A DNA stretch of 64,000 nt from Streptomyces sp. AC1-42W (GCF_003248355.1 NZ_QKWY01000001.1:1508001-1572000); one strand, 5' to 3'; shown: positions 53,233-61,937, counted from the stretch's first letter. The notes: generated by a model from the sequence alone, not told the origin. Program-made: numbers and translations.

Positions 53233-54270
53233 ATGGTGTTCAAGCGTCTGCTCGGCTCGCTCGGCATCGGGGGCCCCTCGGTGGACACCGTGCTGGAGGC
53301 GGGCGCGGTCGCGCCCGGCGGTGACGTCACCGGAGAGGTACGCCTCCGGGGCGGCGACGGGGACGTCATGATCGAGCACATCACCCTGGAACTCGTCGCC
53401 CGCGTCGAGGCCGAGCACGACGACGGCGAGTCCGAAGGCTACGTCGCCTTCCACCGGTGTGCCGTCGCGGGCGGCTTCCGCCTCTCCGGAGGCGAGGACC
53501 GCGCGGTGCCCTTCGCGCTGACGCTGCCGTGGGAGACGCCGATCACGGAACTGTACGGGCAGGGGCTGGGGATCGTCCTCGGCGTCCGCACCGAACTCGG
53601 GGTGGCCGGCGCCAGGGACAAGGGCGACCTCGACCCGCTCGCCGTGCGCCCCCTGCCGGCTCAGGAAGCGGTCCTGGAGGCGCTCGGGCAACTCGGCTTC
53701 GGCTTCAGGTCGGCCGACCTGGAACTCGGCCGCATCGGCGGTACGGGGCAACAGCTGCCGTTCTGCCAGGAGATCGAGCTGTCCCCGGCGCCGCAGTACG
53801 CCCACCAGCTCAACGAGATCGAGGTGACCTTCCTGGCCGGGCCCGCCGGTCTGGAGGTGGTCCTGGAGGCCGACAAGCGCGACGGCTTCCTCTCCGAGGG
53901 GCACGACGCCCTGGTCCGCCACACCGTCGGCCACCACGAGGTCCCGGGGACGGACTGGAACGCGGAGGTCGACGGCTGGATCCGACGCCTCGTCGAGCAC
54001 CGCGCCGCGTACGGGCAGGCGGACGGCGCGCTGTTCGTGCAGGGCGGGCACGGGGGCCATGACGGCCGCGGCGGCTACGGAGGGCATGACGGCCACGGCG
54101 GTGACGGTCATCGCTCCGGCCCTGGGGTGGGGACGGCGGTCGCCGTCGGTGCGGCGGGCCTCGCCGTCGGCGTGGTCGGCGCCGTGGTGGCCGCCGAAGT
54201 CGTCGACGAGGTGGGCGACTTCTTCGAGGGCGACGAAGAGAGGGAGGGCGAGGGGGAGGACGAGGGGTGA
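53233..54270 (+). CDS. spo0M: Spo0M-family protein (arrestin-like)
   Basis: A 345-residue protein. Residues 1-250 match the Spo0M family, an arrestin-like double beta-sandwich (VFKRLLGSLGIGGPSVDTVL, GGDVTGEVRLRGGDGDV, ITLELVARVE, LPWETPITELYGQ). The C-terminus differs from short bacillary Spo0M: a Gly/His-rich segment (GGHGGHDGRGGYGGHDGHGG), a hydrophobic Ala/Val/Gly stretch (VAVGAAGLAVGVVGAVVAAEVV) that may be membrane-associated, and an acidic tail. Spo0M affects sporulation and cell-surface or cytoskeletal processes in Bacillus. The IS element ends about 20 bases before the start, leaving only the ribosome site (AAGGAG). Confidence 0.9.
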   Translation: MVFKRLLGSLGIGGPSVDTVLEAGAVAPGGDVTGEVRLRGGDGDVMIEHITLELVARVEAEHDDGESEGYVAFHRCAVAGGFRLSGGEDRAVPFALTLPWETPITELYGQGLGIVLGVRTELGVAGARDKGDLDPLAVRPLPAQEAVLEALGQLGFGFRSADLELGRIGGTGQQLPFCQEIELSPAPQYAHQLNEIEVTFLAGPAGLEVVLEADKRDGFLSEGHDALVRHTVGHHEVPGTDWNAEVDGWIRRLVEHRAAYGQADGALFVQGGHGGHDGRGGYGGHDGHGGDGHRSGPGVGTAVAVGAAGLAVGVVGAVVAAEVVDEVGDFFEGDEEREGEGEDEG

Positions 54271-54317
54271 GGCCGGGCGGCCCGCGCGGCCGGGGCGCGG
54301 CCTCTCCGGACTGGTAG

Positions 54318-54337
54318 CTTCTACAGTAATGTAGAAG
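54318..54337. promoter_or_regulatory. ArsR-type operator copy 3 (terB promoter)
   Basis: CTTCTACA-GTAA-TGTAGAAG, the longest copy with 8-bp arms, 68 bases before the terB start. Confidence 0.78.
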
Positions 54338-54404
54338 TTGGGTCGTCCGAGCCGCCACCCCACCCCGGCTCGGGCGGGCCCACCAAGCGCGTTGGGAGTG
54401 CGGG

Positions 54405-54860
54405 ATGGCCCTGTGGGACCGCATCAAGGAGTCCGCGTCGACGATGCAGACGCAGCTGCTGGCGAAGAAGAACGACCTCAAGTCCGGTGCCTTCCGGGAC
54501 GCCTCCATGGCGATGTGCGCCCTCGTGGCCGCGGCGGACGGTTCGATCGACCCGTCCGAACGGCAGCGCGTGGCCCAGCTGATCGCCACCAACGAGGTGT
54601 TGCGGAACTTCGACGCGAACGACCTCCGGCGCCGGTTCGACGAGAACCTCGACAAGCTGACCGCCGACTTCGGCCTCGGCAAGGTCGGCGTGCTCCAGGA
54701 GATCGCCAAGGCGAAGAAGAAGCCGGCCGAGGCGCGCGCCGTGATTCAGATCGGCATCGTCATCGGCGGCGCAGACGGCCACTTCGACGACACGGAACGG
54801 GCCGTCGTGCGCGAGGCGTGCTTCACCCTCGACCTCCCGCCCCACGAGTTCGACCTCTAG
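54405..54860 (+). CDS. TerB-family tellurite resistance-type protein
   Basis: A 151-residue all-helical protein of the TerB/DjlA-like family. Blocks: AFRDASMAMCALVAAADGSIDPSERQRVAQLI with acidic metal-binding residues in the first half, and the related VIQIGIVIGGADGHFDDTERAVVREAC in the second half, each with an ADG motif. GTTGGGAG precedes the ATG. TerB proteins bind Ca2+-like ions and belong to membrane-stress and phage/tellurite-response systems with Ter kinases. A shared operator links it to the ArsR gene and to the small HhH-like gene. Confidence 0.88.
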   Translation: MALWDRIKESASTMQTQLLAKKNDLKSGAFRDASMAMCALVAAADGSIDPSERQRVAQLIATNEVLRNFDANDLRRRFDENLDKLTADFGLGKVGVLQEIAKAKKKPAEARAVIQIGIVIGGADGHFDDTERAVVREACFTLDLPPHEFDL

Positions 54861-54933
54861 GGCCTGCCCGTCTCTAGGGCCTGCCCGTACGGCCTGTCCG
54901 GCTGACCGTCGCCGGAGCCACGCCCCGCCCCCG

Positions 54934-55863
54934 CTACACGGGGGTGGCGGCGTGCAGGATGAGGAACAGCGTCACGGTCGCATTCGCGGAGGACAGCGCC
55001 GAGACGGTCGTCCCGGCGGTCGCCGTCCAGGCGGCCAGCCCGACCGGGGTGAACACCGGGGGCCAGGTCCGGGGCGAGGGGGCGGGCCCGAGCAGCGCCG
55101 CAACCCGCCGCGGCACCGGCCCGGCGGCCGCGAAGTGCGCCAGGCCGGGCGCGGGCGAAACCCCCGCCATCAGCGCCGACTTGCCCACCGCCCGCGCCAC
55201 GGTCCGCCGGTCGCCCACGGCCTGCGCCGCCTCCTCGTCCGCCCACCGCTCGGTGGAGTAGGCCACCGCCGTACGCAGCGGGCGCAGGAAGGGATTGGCG
55301 CGGGCGGCCAGCTGGACGGTCAGCAGGAAACGGTGGTGACGGCCGGCCAGATGGGCCCGCTCATGCGCGAACATCGCCCGCCGCTCGGCCGGGGCGAGCC
55401 CGGCGAGCATGCCCGTGCTGACGACGACCCGGTCGCGCCTGCCCGGCAGGGCGTACGCGTACGCCGCCTCGTCGGGCAGCACCGCCACGGGCGTGTCCGG
55501 CAGCCCGGCCAGGGCCCGCGCGGCCCGGCGCCGCACCCGGCGGTGCCGCAGCGCCGTCCCCGTACACGCGGCGAGCACGGCGACCAGAGCCGGGATCGCC
55601 ATCCGGCCGGCGATCTCGTCGTGCGGCACGGCGGCGCGCACCTCCGGGTCCGACCAGCCGTCGGGCAGCGGATTGCCGGGCAGCTGGGCGGTGCCCACCA
55701 CCATGAGCAGCCCGAGACACAGGGTGCTGCACAGCGCGAGCACGGCCGCGACCATGCTCAGCAGCCGGGTCGCCGCCCGGGGGTGCAGATGATGCTCGGC
55801 CAGCCGCGCCACGGGCCAGGCCGTCAGCGGCAGTACCAGCGGCAGGAAGACGAAGACCCCCAT
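54934..55863 (-). CDS. M56-family membrane metalloprotease (BlaR1/MecR1-like)
   Basis: A 309-residue membrane protease: an N-terminal helix (VFLPLVLPLTAWPVARLAEHH), then another (LLSMVAAVLALCSTLCLGLLMVV), a third (MAIPALVAVLAACTGTAL), and the cytosolic zinc site HERAHLAGRHH with Glu in TERWADEEAAQAVGDRR. It lacks a penicillin-binding sensor domain. It starts 4 bases after the BlaI-type repressor gene. By analogy with BlaR1/BlaI it may cleave the repressor in response to an unknown signal. Confidence 0.9.
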   Translation of the reverse strand: MGVFVFLPLVLPLTAWPVARLAEHHLHPRAATRLLSMVAAVLALCSTLCLGLLMVVGTAQLPGNPLPDGWSDPEVRAAVPHDEIAGRMAIPALVAVLAACTGTALRHRRVRRRAARALAGLPDTPVAVLPDEAAYAYALPGRRDRVVVSTGMLAGLAPAERRAMFAHERAHLAGRHHRFLLTVQLAARANPFLRPLRTAVAYSTERWADEEAAQAVGDRRTVARAVGKSALMAGVSPAPGLAHFAAAGPVPRRVAALLGPAPSPRTWPPVFTPVGLAAWTATAGTTVSALSSANATVTLFLILHAATPV

Positions 55864-55867
55864 GGCC

Positions 55868-56263
55868 CTAGTCTCCCTCCTCCGAGGGCTCCGCCGTCTC
55901 CAGCAACGTGCGCAGCAGCCGCTCGTCCCCCGGGGACAGCGTGTTCACGAAACTCGCCAGCACGGCCTCGCGGTCGGCCTCGGAGTCGAGCACCCGCCGC
56001 ATCCGCAACGCGGCCAGCCCCGCCTCGTCCGCGACCGCCGTCCACTGGAACGACCGCCCCGACCGCTCCCGCGCCACCGCCCCCTTGGCATGCAGCCGGG
56101 TCAGGATGGTCACCACCGTCGTGTACGCGAGACCGCCCCCGAGCCGCTCCTGCACCCACCCCGCGACGACCGGTCCTGGCGCGGCGCGCAACGTGGCCAG
56201 CACCTGGGCCTCCAGCTCCCCCTGCCCCCGCCGCCGCGCCCCGGCCCCCCGCTGCTCCGTCAT
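55868..56263 (-). CDS. BlaI/MecI/CopY-family repressor
   Basis: A 131-residue winged-helix repressor. The start MTEQRGAGARRRGQGEL at 56263 has GGGAGG upstream. Typical blocks: LEAQVLATLRAAPGPVVAGWVQERLGGGLAYTTVVTILTRLHAKGAVARERSGRSFQW, read in parts, and a C-terminal dimerisation helix (VLASFVNTLSPGDERLLRTLL). Operon with the M56 protease downstream; the target genes outside the pair cannot be identified here. Confidence 0.92.
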   Translation of the reverse strand: MTEQRGAGARRRGQGELEAQVLATLRAAPGPVVAGWVQERLGGGLAYTTVVTILTRLHAKGAVARERSGRSFQWTAVADEAGLAALRMRRVLDSEADREAVLASFVNTLSPGDERLLRTLLETAEPSEEGD

Positions 56264-56382
56264 CCCAGGCCTCCCACCGTCCCACGCCCCCACCACGGCG
56301 AGCGCGGCCCCATGCTACTGACGACCCCCGCCCCCGGCGGGCAGCCGGACGCGGGGAGGCCCTGTCAGAGGCGGATGACAGC

Positions 56383-58539
56383 ATGTCCCGTATGGATCTC
56401 GCGCACCCGTTCGACGGCCTGGACGCCGTGTCCTGGGCCTCCTCCTCCCACGCGTACGGCAGCGCGGAAGACGTTCCCGAACTGCTCCGGACCCTTGCGG
56501 GTACGGACGCCGCCGCGGCGGCCGAAGCGCTGTCGGAGCTGTACGGGAGCGTGCTGCACCAGGGGACCGTCTACGCGGCGAGCGCGGAAGCGGTGCCGTT
56601 CCTCGCCGGGATCGCGGCGGCCGGCCACCGTACGGCCGACGTCCTGGGGCTGCTCGGTGGCATGGCCGAGAGCGAGGACGAGTACGGCGTGGCCCCTGGC
56701 GCTGTACGGAAGGCAGTGGCCGCGCGGTTGGAGTTGCTGCTGCCGTTGCTGGGCGGTGCCGAACCGGACGTCCGGCGGATCGCCGCCTGGGCGGTTTCGC
56801 AGACCCGCGAGAGTGGAACCGTCCTGCCCGCGCTGGAGACCCGCTGGGCGCAGGAGACCGAGCCCGCCGTCCGGGCCGAGGTGCTCGCCGGGATCGCCCG
56901 GCTCGACCCGCAGCGCGGGGCCGCCGTGGCGGCCTGTGCCCTGGACCCCTCCCAGCCCGCCGTCGTACGGCTGGCCGCCCTCTTCGCCCGCCTCGACGCG
57001 GCCGCCCCCTGGGACGACTCCCTGCACACGGCGATGCTGTCGCTTCTGCCCGCCGACTCCCTGCGTTCCGACCTCGACTTCGAACGCGGCGAGCCGCTGG
57101 CCGCTGTCGTCGAGATCCTTCTCTCCCGGGACCGCGACGCGGACCGGGAGGCGGTGTTCGCCCTGGTCGACGCGGCCCTGCGGGACAGCCGGGCCGCGGT
57201 CCGGGCCGAGGGCACCTGGGCGGCCGACCGCGCCTGCATGCTCTCGCGCGGAGCCCCGCGGCGGTTGGTGGCGGGCCTGTGCGCGGCGGCCGTCGACGAG
57301 GAGTCGGTGGTGGGCATGGCGTCCCTGCTGGGACGGCTGGCCCGCGCCGCCGAACCGGCCGCGGACGTGCTCGCCCCACTCGCCGGCCGACACCCGGACC
57401 GGGAGGACGATCATGCCGACCGCGCTCTGGCCGCACTCGTGCTCGTCGCACCCGAGCGGGCGGCCCCGCTCCTCGCCGCCGGCCTGGGGCGCCGCCCGCG
57501 TGCCCTGGACGCGGCGACCGGCCTGTGGGACGCGGAAGCCGCGCCCTTCCCGTTCGACGGGGACCTCCTCGACGCCGTACGTTCCCGCCTCTCGCGGCCA
57601 GCATCGCTCAGCGGCAACGAACCCGGGCAGCTGACCGGCCTGTTGGCCGGCTGGGGCGCCGAAGCGGCGGCCGCGCTGCCCGAGTTGTGCGCGTCCGTCC
57701 CGCACTTCCCCGCCGAGGCCGCACGGGCCCTCGTCCCCGTCGTGGCGGGCCGCGCTCCGGCCGACCGCGACAGGGCCGTTGCCGCGCTGCGTACGGCGGC
57801 CCGAGGCAATGTCCTCCCGGCCGCGCGGGCCCTGTACGAGCTCACGGACGACCCCGCCCCGCTGCTGCGCTGCCTCGAACAGGAACTCGGCCGTGAGGGG
57901 TGGGGGCTGCGCGATGCCGCCAGGGCCGCCGGCGCACTCGGTCCCCGGGGAGCCGCGCTGGCCCCGCTCCTGCGCGGGGCGCTCGGCGACCCGGAGAAGG
58001 ACACCACGCCCGCGCTGGACACGGACACCGCCCTGGCCGAAGCCCTGTGGCGGGTCACGGGCGACCCGGAACCCGTCGTCGCCGTCCTCGCGTCGGTCTT
58101 CGACCGTGCCTCGCGGAGCCGGTGGGCCCGCTGGTCGGTGGTGAGGGCCGCCCGGACGACCGCGCTCCTGGGCCCGGCCGGCCGTTCGCTCACCGCCGCC
58201 CTTGAGGCGGCCCTCGGCGATCCGGTGCGGGCCCCGGCCGTGGCGACGGCTCTTCTGGCCGTGGCGGACCCGGCTACCGTGGACCGCGCCGCGCTCGCCT
58301 CCGCCGCCCTGGCCGCGGCCGAGTCGGACGCCGATGCGGCCGGGGCGTGCGACGCCCTGGCGGCCCTTGGCGGCGCCGCCCTGACCGGCGACCGCTTGCG
58401 CCGGCTCGAAGCCCTCGCCGAGGGCGACGCCCGAGTGGTCCGCTCGGGCGTCGAGGACCGCATCATCCGCCACGACGAAGCCTTCCGGGACCGCGCCCGC
58501 ACGCTCCTCGCGACGTTCAGGGGGACCGGGACGCCCTGA
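56383..58539 (+). CDS. HEAT-repeat protein
   Basis: A 718-residue alpha-solenoid protein, ATG 56383 (MSRMDLAHPFDGLDAV). The N-terminal block WASSSHAYGSAEDVPELLRTL ... ALSELYGSVLHQGTVYAASAEAVPFL is typical of a Streptomyces HEAT-repeat family; similar proteins act as immunity or adaptor proteins near toxins, but no toxin gene is adjacent. Many helical pairs rich in Ala/Leu/Arg follow to the end. No catalytic motif is seen. The divergent spacing to the BlaI gene is about 120 bases, so it has its own promoter. Confidence 0.85.
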   Translation: MSRMDLAHPFDGLDAVSWASSSHAYGSAEDVPELLRTLAGTDAAAAAEALSELYGSVLHQGTVYAASAEAVPFLAGIAAAGHRTADVLGLLGGMAESEDEYGVAPGAVRKAVAARLELLLPLLGGAEPDVRRIAAWAVSQTRESGTVLPALETRWAQETEPAVRAEVLAGIARLDPQRGAAVAACALDPSQPAVVRLAALFARLDAAAPWDDSLHTAMLSLLPADSLRSDLDFERGEPLAAVVEILLSRDRDADREAVFALVDAALRDSRAAVRAEGTWAADRACMLSRGAPRRLVAGLCAAAVDEESVVGMASLLGRLARAAEPAADVLAPLAGRHPDREDDHADRALAALVLVAPERAAPLLAAGLGRRPRALDAATGLWDAEAAPFPFDGDLLDAVRSRLSRPASLSGNEPGQLTGLLAGWGAEAAAALPELCASVPHFPAEAARALVPVVAGRAPADRDRAVAALRTAARGNVLPAARALYELTDDPAPLLRCLEQELGREGWGLRDAARAAGALGPRGAALAPLLRGALGDPEKDTTPALDTDTALAEALWRVTGDPEPVVAVLASVFDRASRSRWARWSVVRAARTTALLGPAGRSLTAALEAALGDPVRAPAVATALLAVADPATVDRAALASAALAAAESDADAAGACDALAALGGAALTGDRLRRLEALAEGDARVVRSGVEDRIIRHDEAFRDRARTLLATFRGTGTP

Positions 58540-58804
58540 AGACGGCTGAGGCGGCTTCGGCCACGGGGCTTGTCCTTCAGAAGGCATGAGGCGATCTTGT
58601 GCCGGCCCAGCCCTTCGCTAGTGCCGCGTCAGGCAACGTTCGCCCCTGTTGTGATGTGAGAGTGGCGGGCTGTAGGCGGTATTCGGGGTGAGTGCCGCGC
58701 GAGCCTGTCGATGCGGATCTGCGCCGAGCATGCCGATGCCAGTGGACCGTCGTCACGGGACCTCAATCGGTGGCAGCATCCGGCTGATCTTGGACAATGC
58801 ATCC
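58540..58804. other. Non-coding spacer with possible insertion-sequence end relic
   Basis: No gene seen. The stretch CTAGTGCCGCGTCAGGCAAC at 58619-58638 reminds me of terminal sequence of some Streptomyces insertion sequences, and remnants of an IS630 transposase follow within 1 kb; no matching inverted copy was found. A frame reading into the GNAT gene from 58688 lacks coding character. Confidence 0.3.
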
Positions 58805-59311
58805 ATGCGTATCCGAGCAGTGCACCCGGACGAACTGCCTCTCCTCCAGGACATAGAGAGGGCTGCCGGGCAGTGCTTCCGAGACATCGGCATGCCGGAG
58901 ATCGCCGATGACGAGCCGCTCCCGGTCGGCGAGCTCGCCCGCTATCGTGACACTGGGCTGGCCTGGGTTGCGGCCAACGACGCCGGCATCCCCGTCGCCT
59001 ACCTGATCGCCGACCGCGTCGACGGCAACCTCCATGTCGAGCAGGTATCGGTGCACCCGGACAGCGCGCGTCGTGGGATCGGCCGGTCCCTGCTGGACCA
59101 TCTGGCCGGCCAGGCCACGAGCGAAGGGGTGCCCGCCCTGACCCTCACCACGTTCACTCAGGTCCCGTGGAATGCCCCTTACTACGCGCGGTGTGGATTT
59201 CGGCTCCTGGACGACAGCAGCCTTACTCCTGGTCTGCGGGAGATCCGCCGGCGCGAAGCGGCACATGGCCTGGACCGGTGGCCGCGGGCCTGCATGCGCC
59301 GGGCACTGTGA
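58805..59311 (+). CDS. GNAT-family N-acetyltransferase
   Basis: A 168-residue acetyltransferase (MRIRAVHPDELPLLQDIERAAG). The acetyl-CoA motif is visible as VEQVSVHPDSARRGIGRSLLDHLAG (motif A with R-R-G-I-G), followed by PALTLTTFTQVPWNAPYYARCGFR (motif B with YYARCGF). Substrate unknown; similar GNATs acetylate small amines or aminoglycoside-like compounds. The ATG at 58805 matches family length. Confidence 0.9.
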   Translation: MRIRAVHPDELPLLQDIERAAGQCFRDIGMPEIADDEPLPVGELARYRDTGLAWVAANDAGIPVAYLIADRVDGNLHVEQVSVHPDSARRGIGRSLLDHLAGQATSEGVPALTLTTFTQVPWNAPYYARCGFRLLDDSSLTPGLREIRRREAAHGLDRWPRACMRRAL

Positions 59312-59357
59312 CACCGCGATGCTGAGCTTTCCGCCGCGCGGCCGTCGGGCTGGGCGG

Positions 59358-59850
59358 GTGGCAGAACGAGTACGCGTCCGTGAGATCGGGCCCAGATGGT
59401 GCTGCCGGCCGCGCAGGGCATGCCCGTGGCGAAGACCGCCGAGGTCACCTTCACGAGCGCGGACCGGGTCCGGGATGTGATCCACAACTTCAACGCCGAT
59501 GGCTTCGCCTCCCTCTACCCGAAGTACAAGGGCGGCCGCCCGAAGACCTTCACGCTGCCCGAGCGGCGCGAGATCAAGAAGATCGCGAAGTCCAAGCCGA
59601 CCGAGCACGACCTGCCGTTTTCTACCCGGAGCCTGACCAAACCGGCGGACTTCCTGGTCGCCGAGGGAGTGGTCGACGACATCAGCCACGAGGGCCTGCG
59701 CATCCTGCTCCGTGAGGAAGGCGTCTCCCTTCAACGCCTGAAGACGTGGAAGACCTCCCGAGACCCCGGCTACGCGGCCAGGAAGGCGCGGGTCGAGCAC
59801 CTCTGTGCGATCGCCGACGGAGACGTCGTACCCGAGGACGGCGAGCCCGT
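59358..59850 (+). pseudogene. IS630-family transposase remnant (N-terminal part)
   Basis: From GTG 59358 the sequence reads VAERVRVREI, the usual start of these transposases, then an internal deletion and frame change. The typical continuation follows: AQGMPVAKTAEVTFTSADRVRDVIHNFNADGFASLYPKYKGGRP, given in parts, and EGLRILLREEGVSLQRLKTWKTSRDP up to EDGEP. The whole DDE catalytic domain is missing. The frame continues without a stop into the regulator remnant that follows. Confidence 0.82.
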
Positions 59851-60529
59851 CGTCCTCGCCTCCAGCGTCCGCGTGCACGCCCACGTCCTGACGCGAGAGA
59901 AACACACCGCCCAGGCCGTCACTCTCGTCCGGCACACGGCGGGCCAGCTCGCCGGCGCGTACGACCAGCGGCCCCCTCGCTACCTGGCCGCTGTGGGGCT
60001 ACTCTTCCTCCGTGGCGTCACAGCCGCCAGCACAGCCGGAGACCGCGCAGCTGCACGCGAATTCCTCGACGAAGCCCGGGACGTCGCCCGCTACGTCGCG
60101 CTCGACCAGCCCGACGCCTGGGCGAACTTCAGCCCCACCAACCTCTCCCTGCACGCCGTGAGCGCCGCGGTCGCCTTCGGTGACGCGGGCATCGCCCTGA
60201 ATACCGCAGCGCCCCTCATGCGGCGGCACATCCCCGTCCCCGAACGCCGAGCGGCCGTGTGGGTCGAAGTAGCCCGCGCGTACAACCAGCAGGGCCGCCT
60301 CGCCGAGGGCTACCAGGCCCTGCGTATCGCCGAGACCTGCGCCGCGCAGGACGTTCGCCGTCCTGCCGTCCGCGACCTGGTCGCCGACATGGCCGCCCGC
60401 GACCGGCGACGTACGCTGCCCGAGCTCCACCACTTCAGCCGCCGACTGGGAGTCCCCGCGTGGCCGCACAGCCGTTCCTGTACGTCGTCGTCTGCGCCGC
60501 CGGCATCGCGGGCGACGCCCACAAGCTGA
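59851..60529 (+). pseudogene. C-terminal remnant of an XRE/TPR-type regulator
   Basis: After the transposase piece the same open frame changes to a helical, TPR-like sequence (HTAQAVTLVRHTAGQLAGAYDQRPPRYLAAVGLLFLRG, then AAREFLDEARDVARYVALDQPDAWANFSPTNLSLHAVSAAVAFGDAG, in parts). This type forms the C-terminal domain of XRE regulators encoded in front of small flavoproteins in Streptomyces. The N-terminal helix-turn-helix is absent, replaced by transposase residues; a chimeric protein could be made from an ATG at 59396. The frame overruns the flavoprotein start by 70 bases. Confidence 0.7.
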
Positions 60530-60996
60530 TCAGCGCCGCGCAGAAGCAGGGCTGGGGTGTCGGCGTCATAGCAACACCACAGGGGCTCGGCTTCCTCGAC
60601 ACCGAGGCGATCGAGGCCCAGACCGGCTACCCGATCCGCTCGGCCTGGCGCAGTCCCGGAGACCCGCGTCCGCTCCCGCCCGCCCACGCCATCGCCGTCG
60701 CGCCCGCCACCTTCAACACGATCAACAAATGGACGGCCGGCATCGTCGACACCCTGGCCCTCGGCATCCTGTGCGAGGCATACGGGATGGGCATCCCGAC
60801 CGCTGTCCTGCCGTACGTGAACGCCGCCATGGCCGCCCACCCGGCGTACGGGCGGAGTCTCGATCAGCTCCGGGAGATGGGCGTCCTGGTCGGGTCGTAC
60901 GAGCCGCACCGGCCGAAGGCGGGCGGTGGAGCGGACCGCTTCCGTTGGGAGGAGGCGCTGGAACTGCTGGACGGTAAAAGTTCGGCCGCACAGTGA
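60460..60996 (+). CDS. Flavoprotein (phosphopantothenoylcysteine decarboxylase-like fold)
   Basis: A 178-residue protein from GTG 60460 with GGGAG upstream. The fold is that of the homo-oligomeric flavin-containing Cys decarboxylases: FLYVVVCAAGIAGDAHKLISAAQKQGW (first strand and helix), WGVGVIATPQGLGFLD, AIAVAPATFNTINKWTAGIVDTLALGILCEA with the PATFNT-like FMN site and an Asn/Lys active-site region, and GIPTAVLPYVNAAMAAHPAY. Role unknown; such genes follow XRE regulators in Streptomyces. Here the regulator is truncated, so control of this gene has probably changed. Confidence 0.87.
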   Translation: MAAQPFLYVVVCAAGIAGDAHKLISAAQKQGWGVGVIATPQGLGFLDTEAIEAQTGYPIRSAWRSPGDPRPLPPAHAIAVAPATFNTINKWTAGIVDTLALGILCEAYGMGIPTAVLPYVNAAMAAHPAYGRSLDQLREMGVLVGSYEPHRPKAGGGADRFRWEEALELLDGKSSAAQ

Positions 60997-61035
60997 CGAC
61001 TTCGTCCGTTGACCCCGCAGGAAGGCTAGGCGCCC

Positions 61036-61644
61036 ATGACCCCCGTCCACCTGGCCGGGCCGAAACTGGCTCTACGTGAAGTCGAACCCGAGGACACCGA
61101 AGCCCTCCTAGCCATCTACGGTGATGCCGAGGCCATCCGGCACCTCAGCTTCGAACCCCGTACCTTTGAGCAGGTTCAGGCGATCGTCGACCGGTCCATC
61201 GCCTCCGCCACGGACACCCCGAGGACCGAGTACTGCCTCGCCATCACCCGACGCGGCGAGCACCAGCTGATCGGCTATGCGCGCCTGGCGACGGAACCGC
61301 AGCAGGCGGCCACCATCGGCCTTGCCCTGCACCCGGCTGAGTGGGGCAGGGGCCTGGGCACGGAGACTGTCCATCTGTTATGCGCGCTGGGCTTCCGGAC
61401 GCTTGGCCTCCACCGCATCTGGGCGGCCCGCTCACCCCTCAACGAGGCGTCCGCGCGGACCCTTCTGCGGGCGGGTATGACCGAGGACGGCCGGATCCGC
61501 GACCACGTCTTCGTCCGCGGAGCGTGGCGCGACTCGATCACCTACTCGATCCTGGAGCACGAGTGGAGGTCGACCGAGGGGGCGGGCGCTGGTCCCGCTC
61601 CGAGGGCGGACGCCGCGATGGAGTTGCTGGACGAGAGCGGCTGA
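61036..61644 (+). CDS. GNAT-family acetyltransferase (RimJ/RimL type)
   Basis: A 202-residue acetyltransferase, ATG with GGAAGG about 11 bases upstream. Features of the RimJ/RimL branch: LAGPKLALREVEPEDTEALLAIYGD at the N-terminus, AATIGLALHPAEWGRGLGTETVHLLCALGF (acetyl-CoA site), and LHRIWAARSPLNEASARTLLRAGMTEDGRIRDHVFVRGAWRDS, read in parts, with the usual N-x-x-S-x-x-x-L element. A 30-residue tail follows. Probably acetylates the N-terminus of a protein or a small amine. Confidence 0.9.
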   Translation: MTPVHLAGPKLALREVEPEDTEALLAIYGDAEAIRHLSFEPRTFEQVQAIVDRSIASATDTPRTEYCLAITRRGEHQLIGYARLATEPQQAATIGLALHPAEWGRGLGTETVHLLCALGFRTLGLHRIWAARSPLNEASARTLLRAGMTEDGRIRDHVFVRGAWRDSITYSILEHEWRSTEGAGAGPAPRADAAMELLDESG

Positions 61645-61937
61645 ACTGGTCCGGCACGCTCTGGACGTGCCCCCTTACGACTTCGAGCCGAACGTGGATG
61701 GCGTCCTACGGCCGGGCGACGACTGTTGACGCGGTCCGGGGGGTGACCAGCAGCGAAGAGCGCGTGGAGTGGAGTGAGGCGGGCAGTGGGCGGCCCAAAA
61801 AACTTCGGGACATTTTGGGGCTGAACGGCCGCCGGAGGCCGTCTCTGGCTGGTTTCAGCCGGGCAGATCGAAGCTATCCGGAGCTCTTGCTCCGGCACGC
61901 TCGCCCCGACTGAAAACCGTCCCTGACCAGTAAGAAA
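61645..61937. other. Gene-free region before the att site
   Basis: No convincing gene. Frames here have inconsistent codon bias. It holds a comparatively AT-rich patch (61795-61815, CCCAAAAAACTTCGGG-type). It is chromosomal flank of the integration site described next. Confidence 0.35.
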
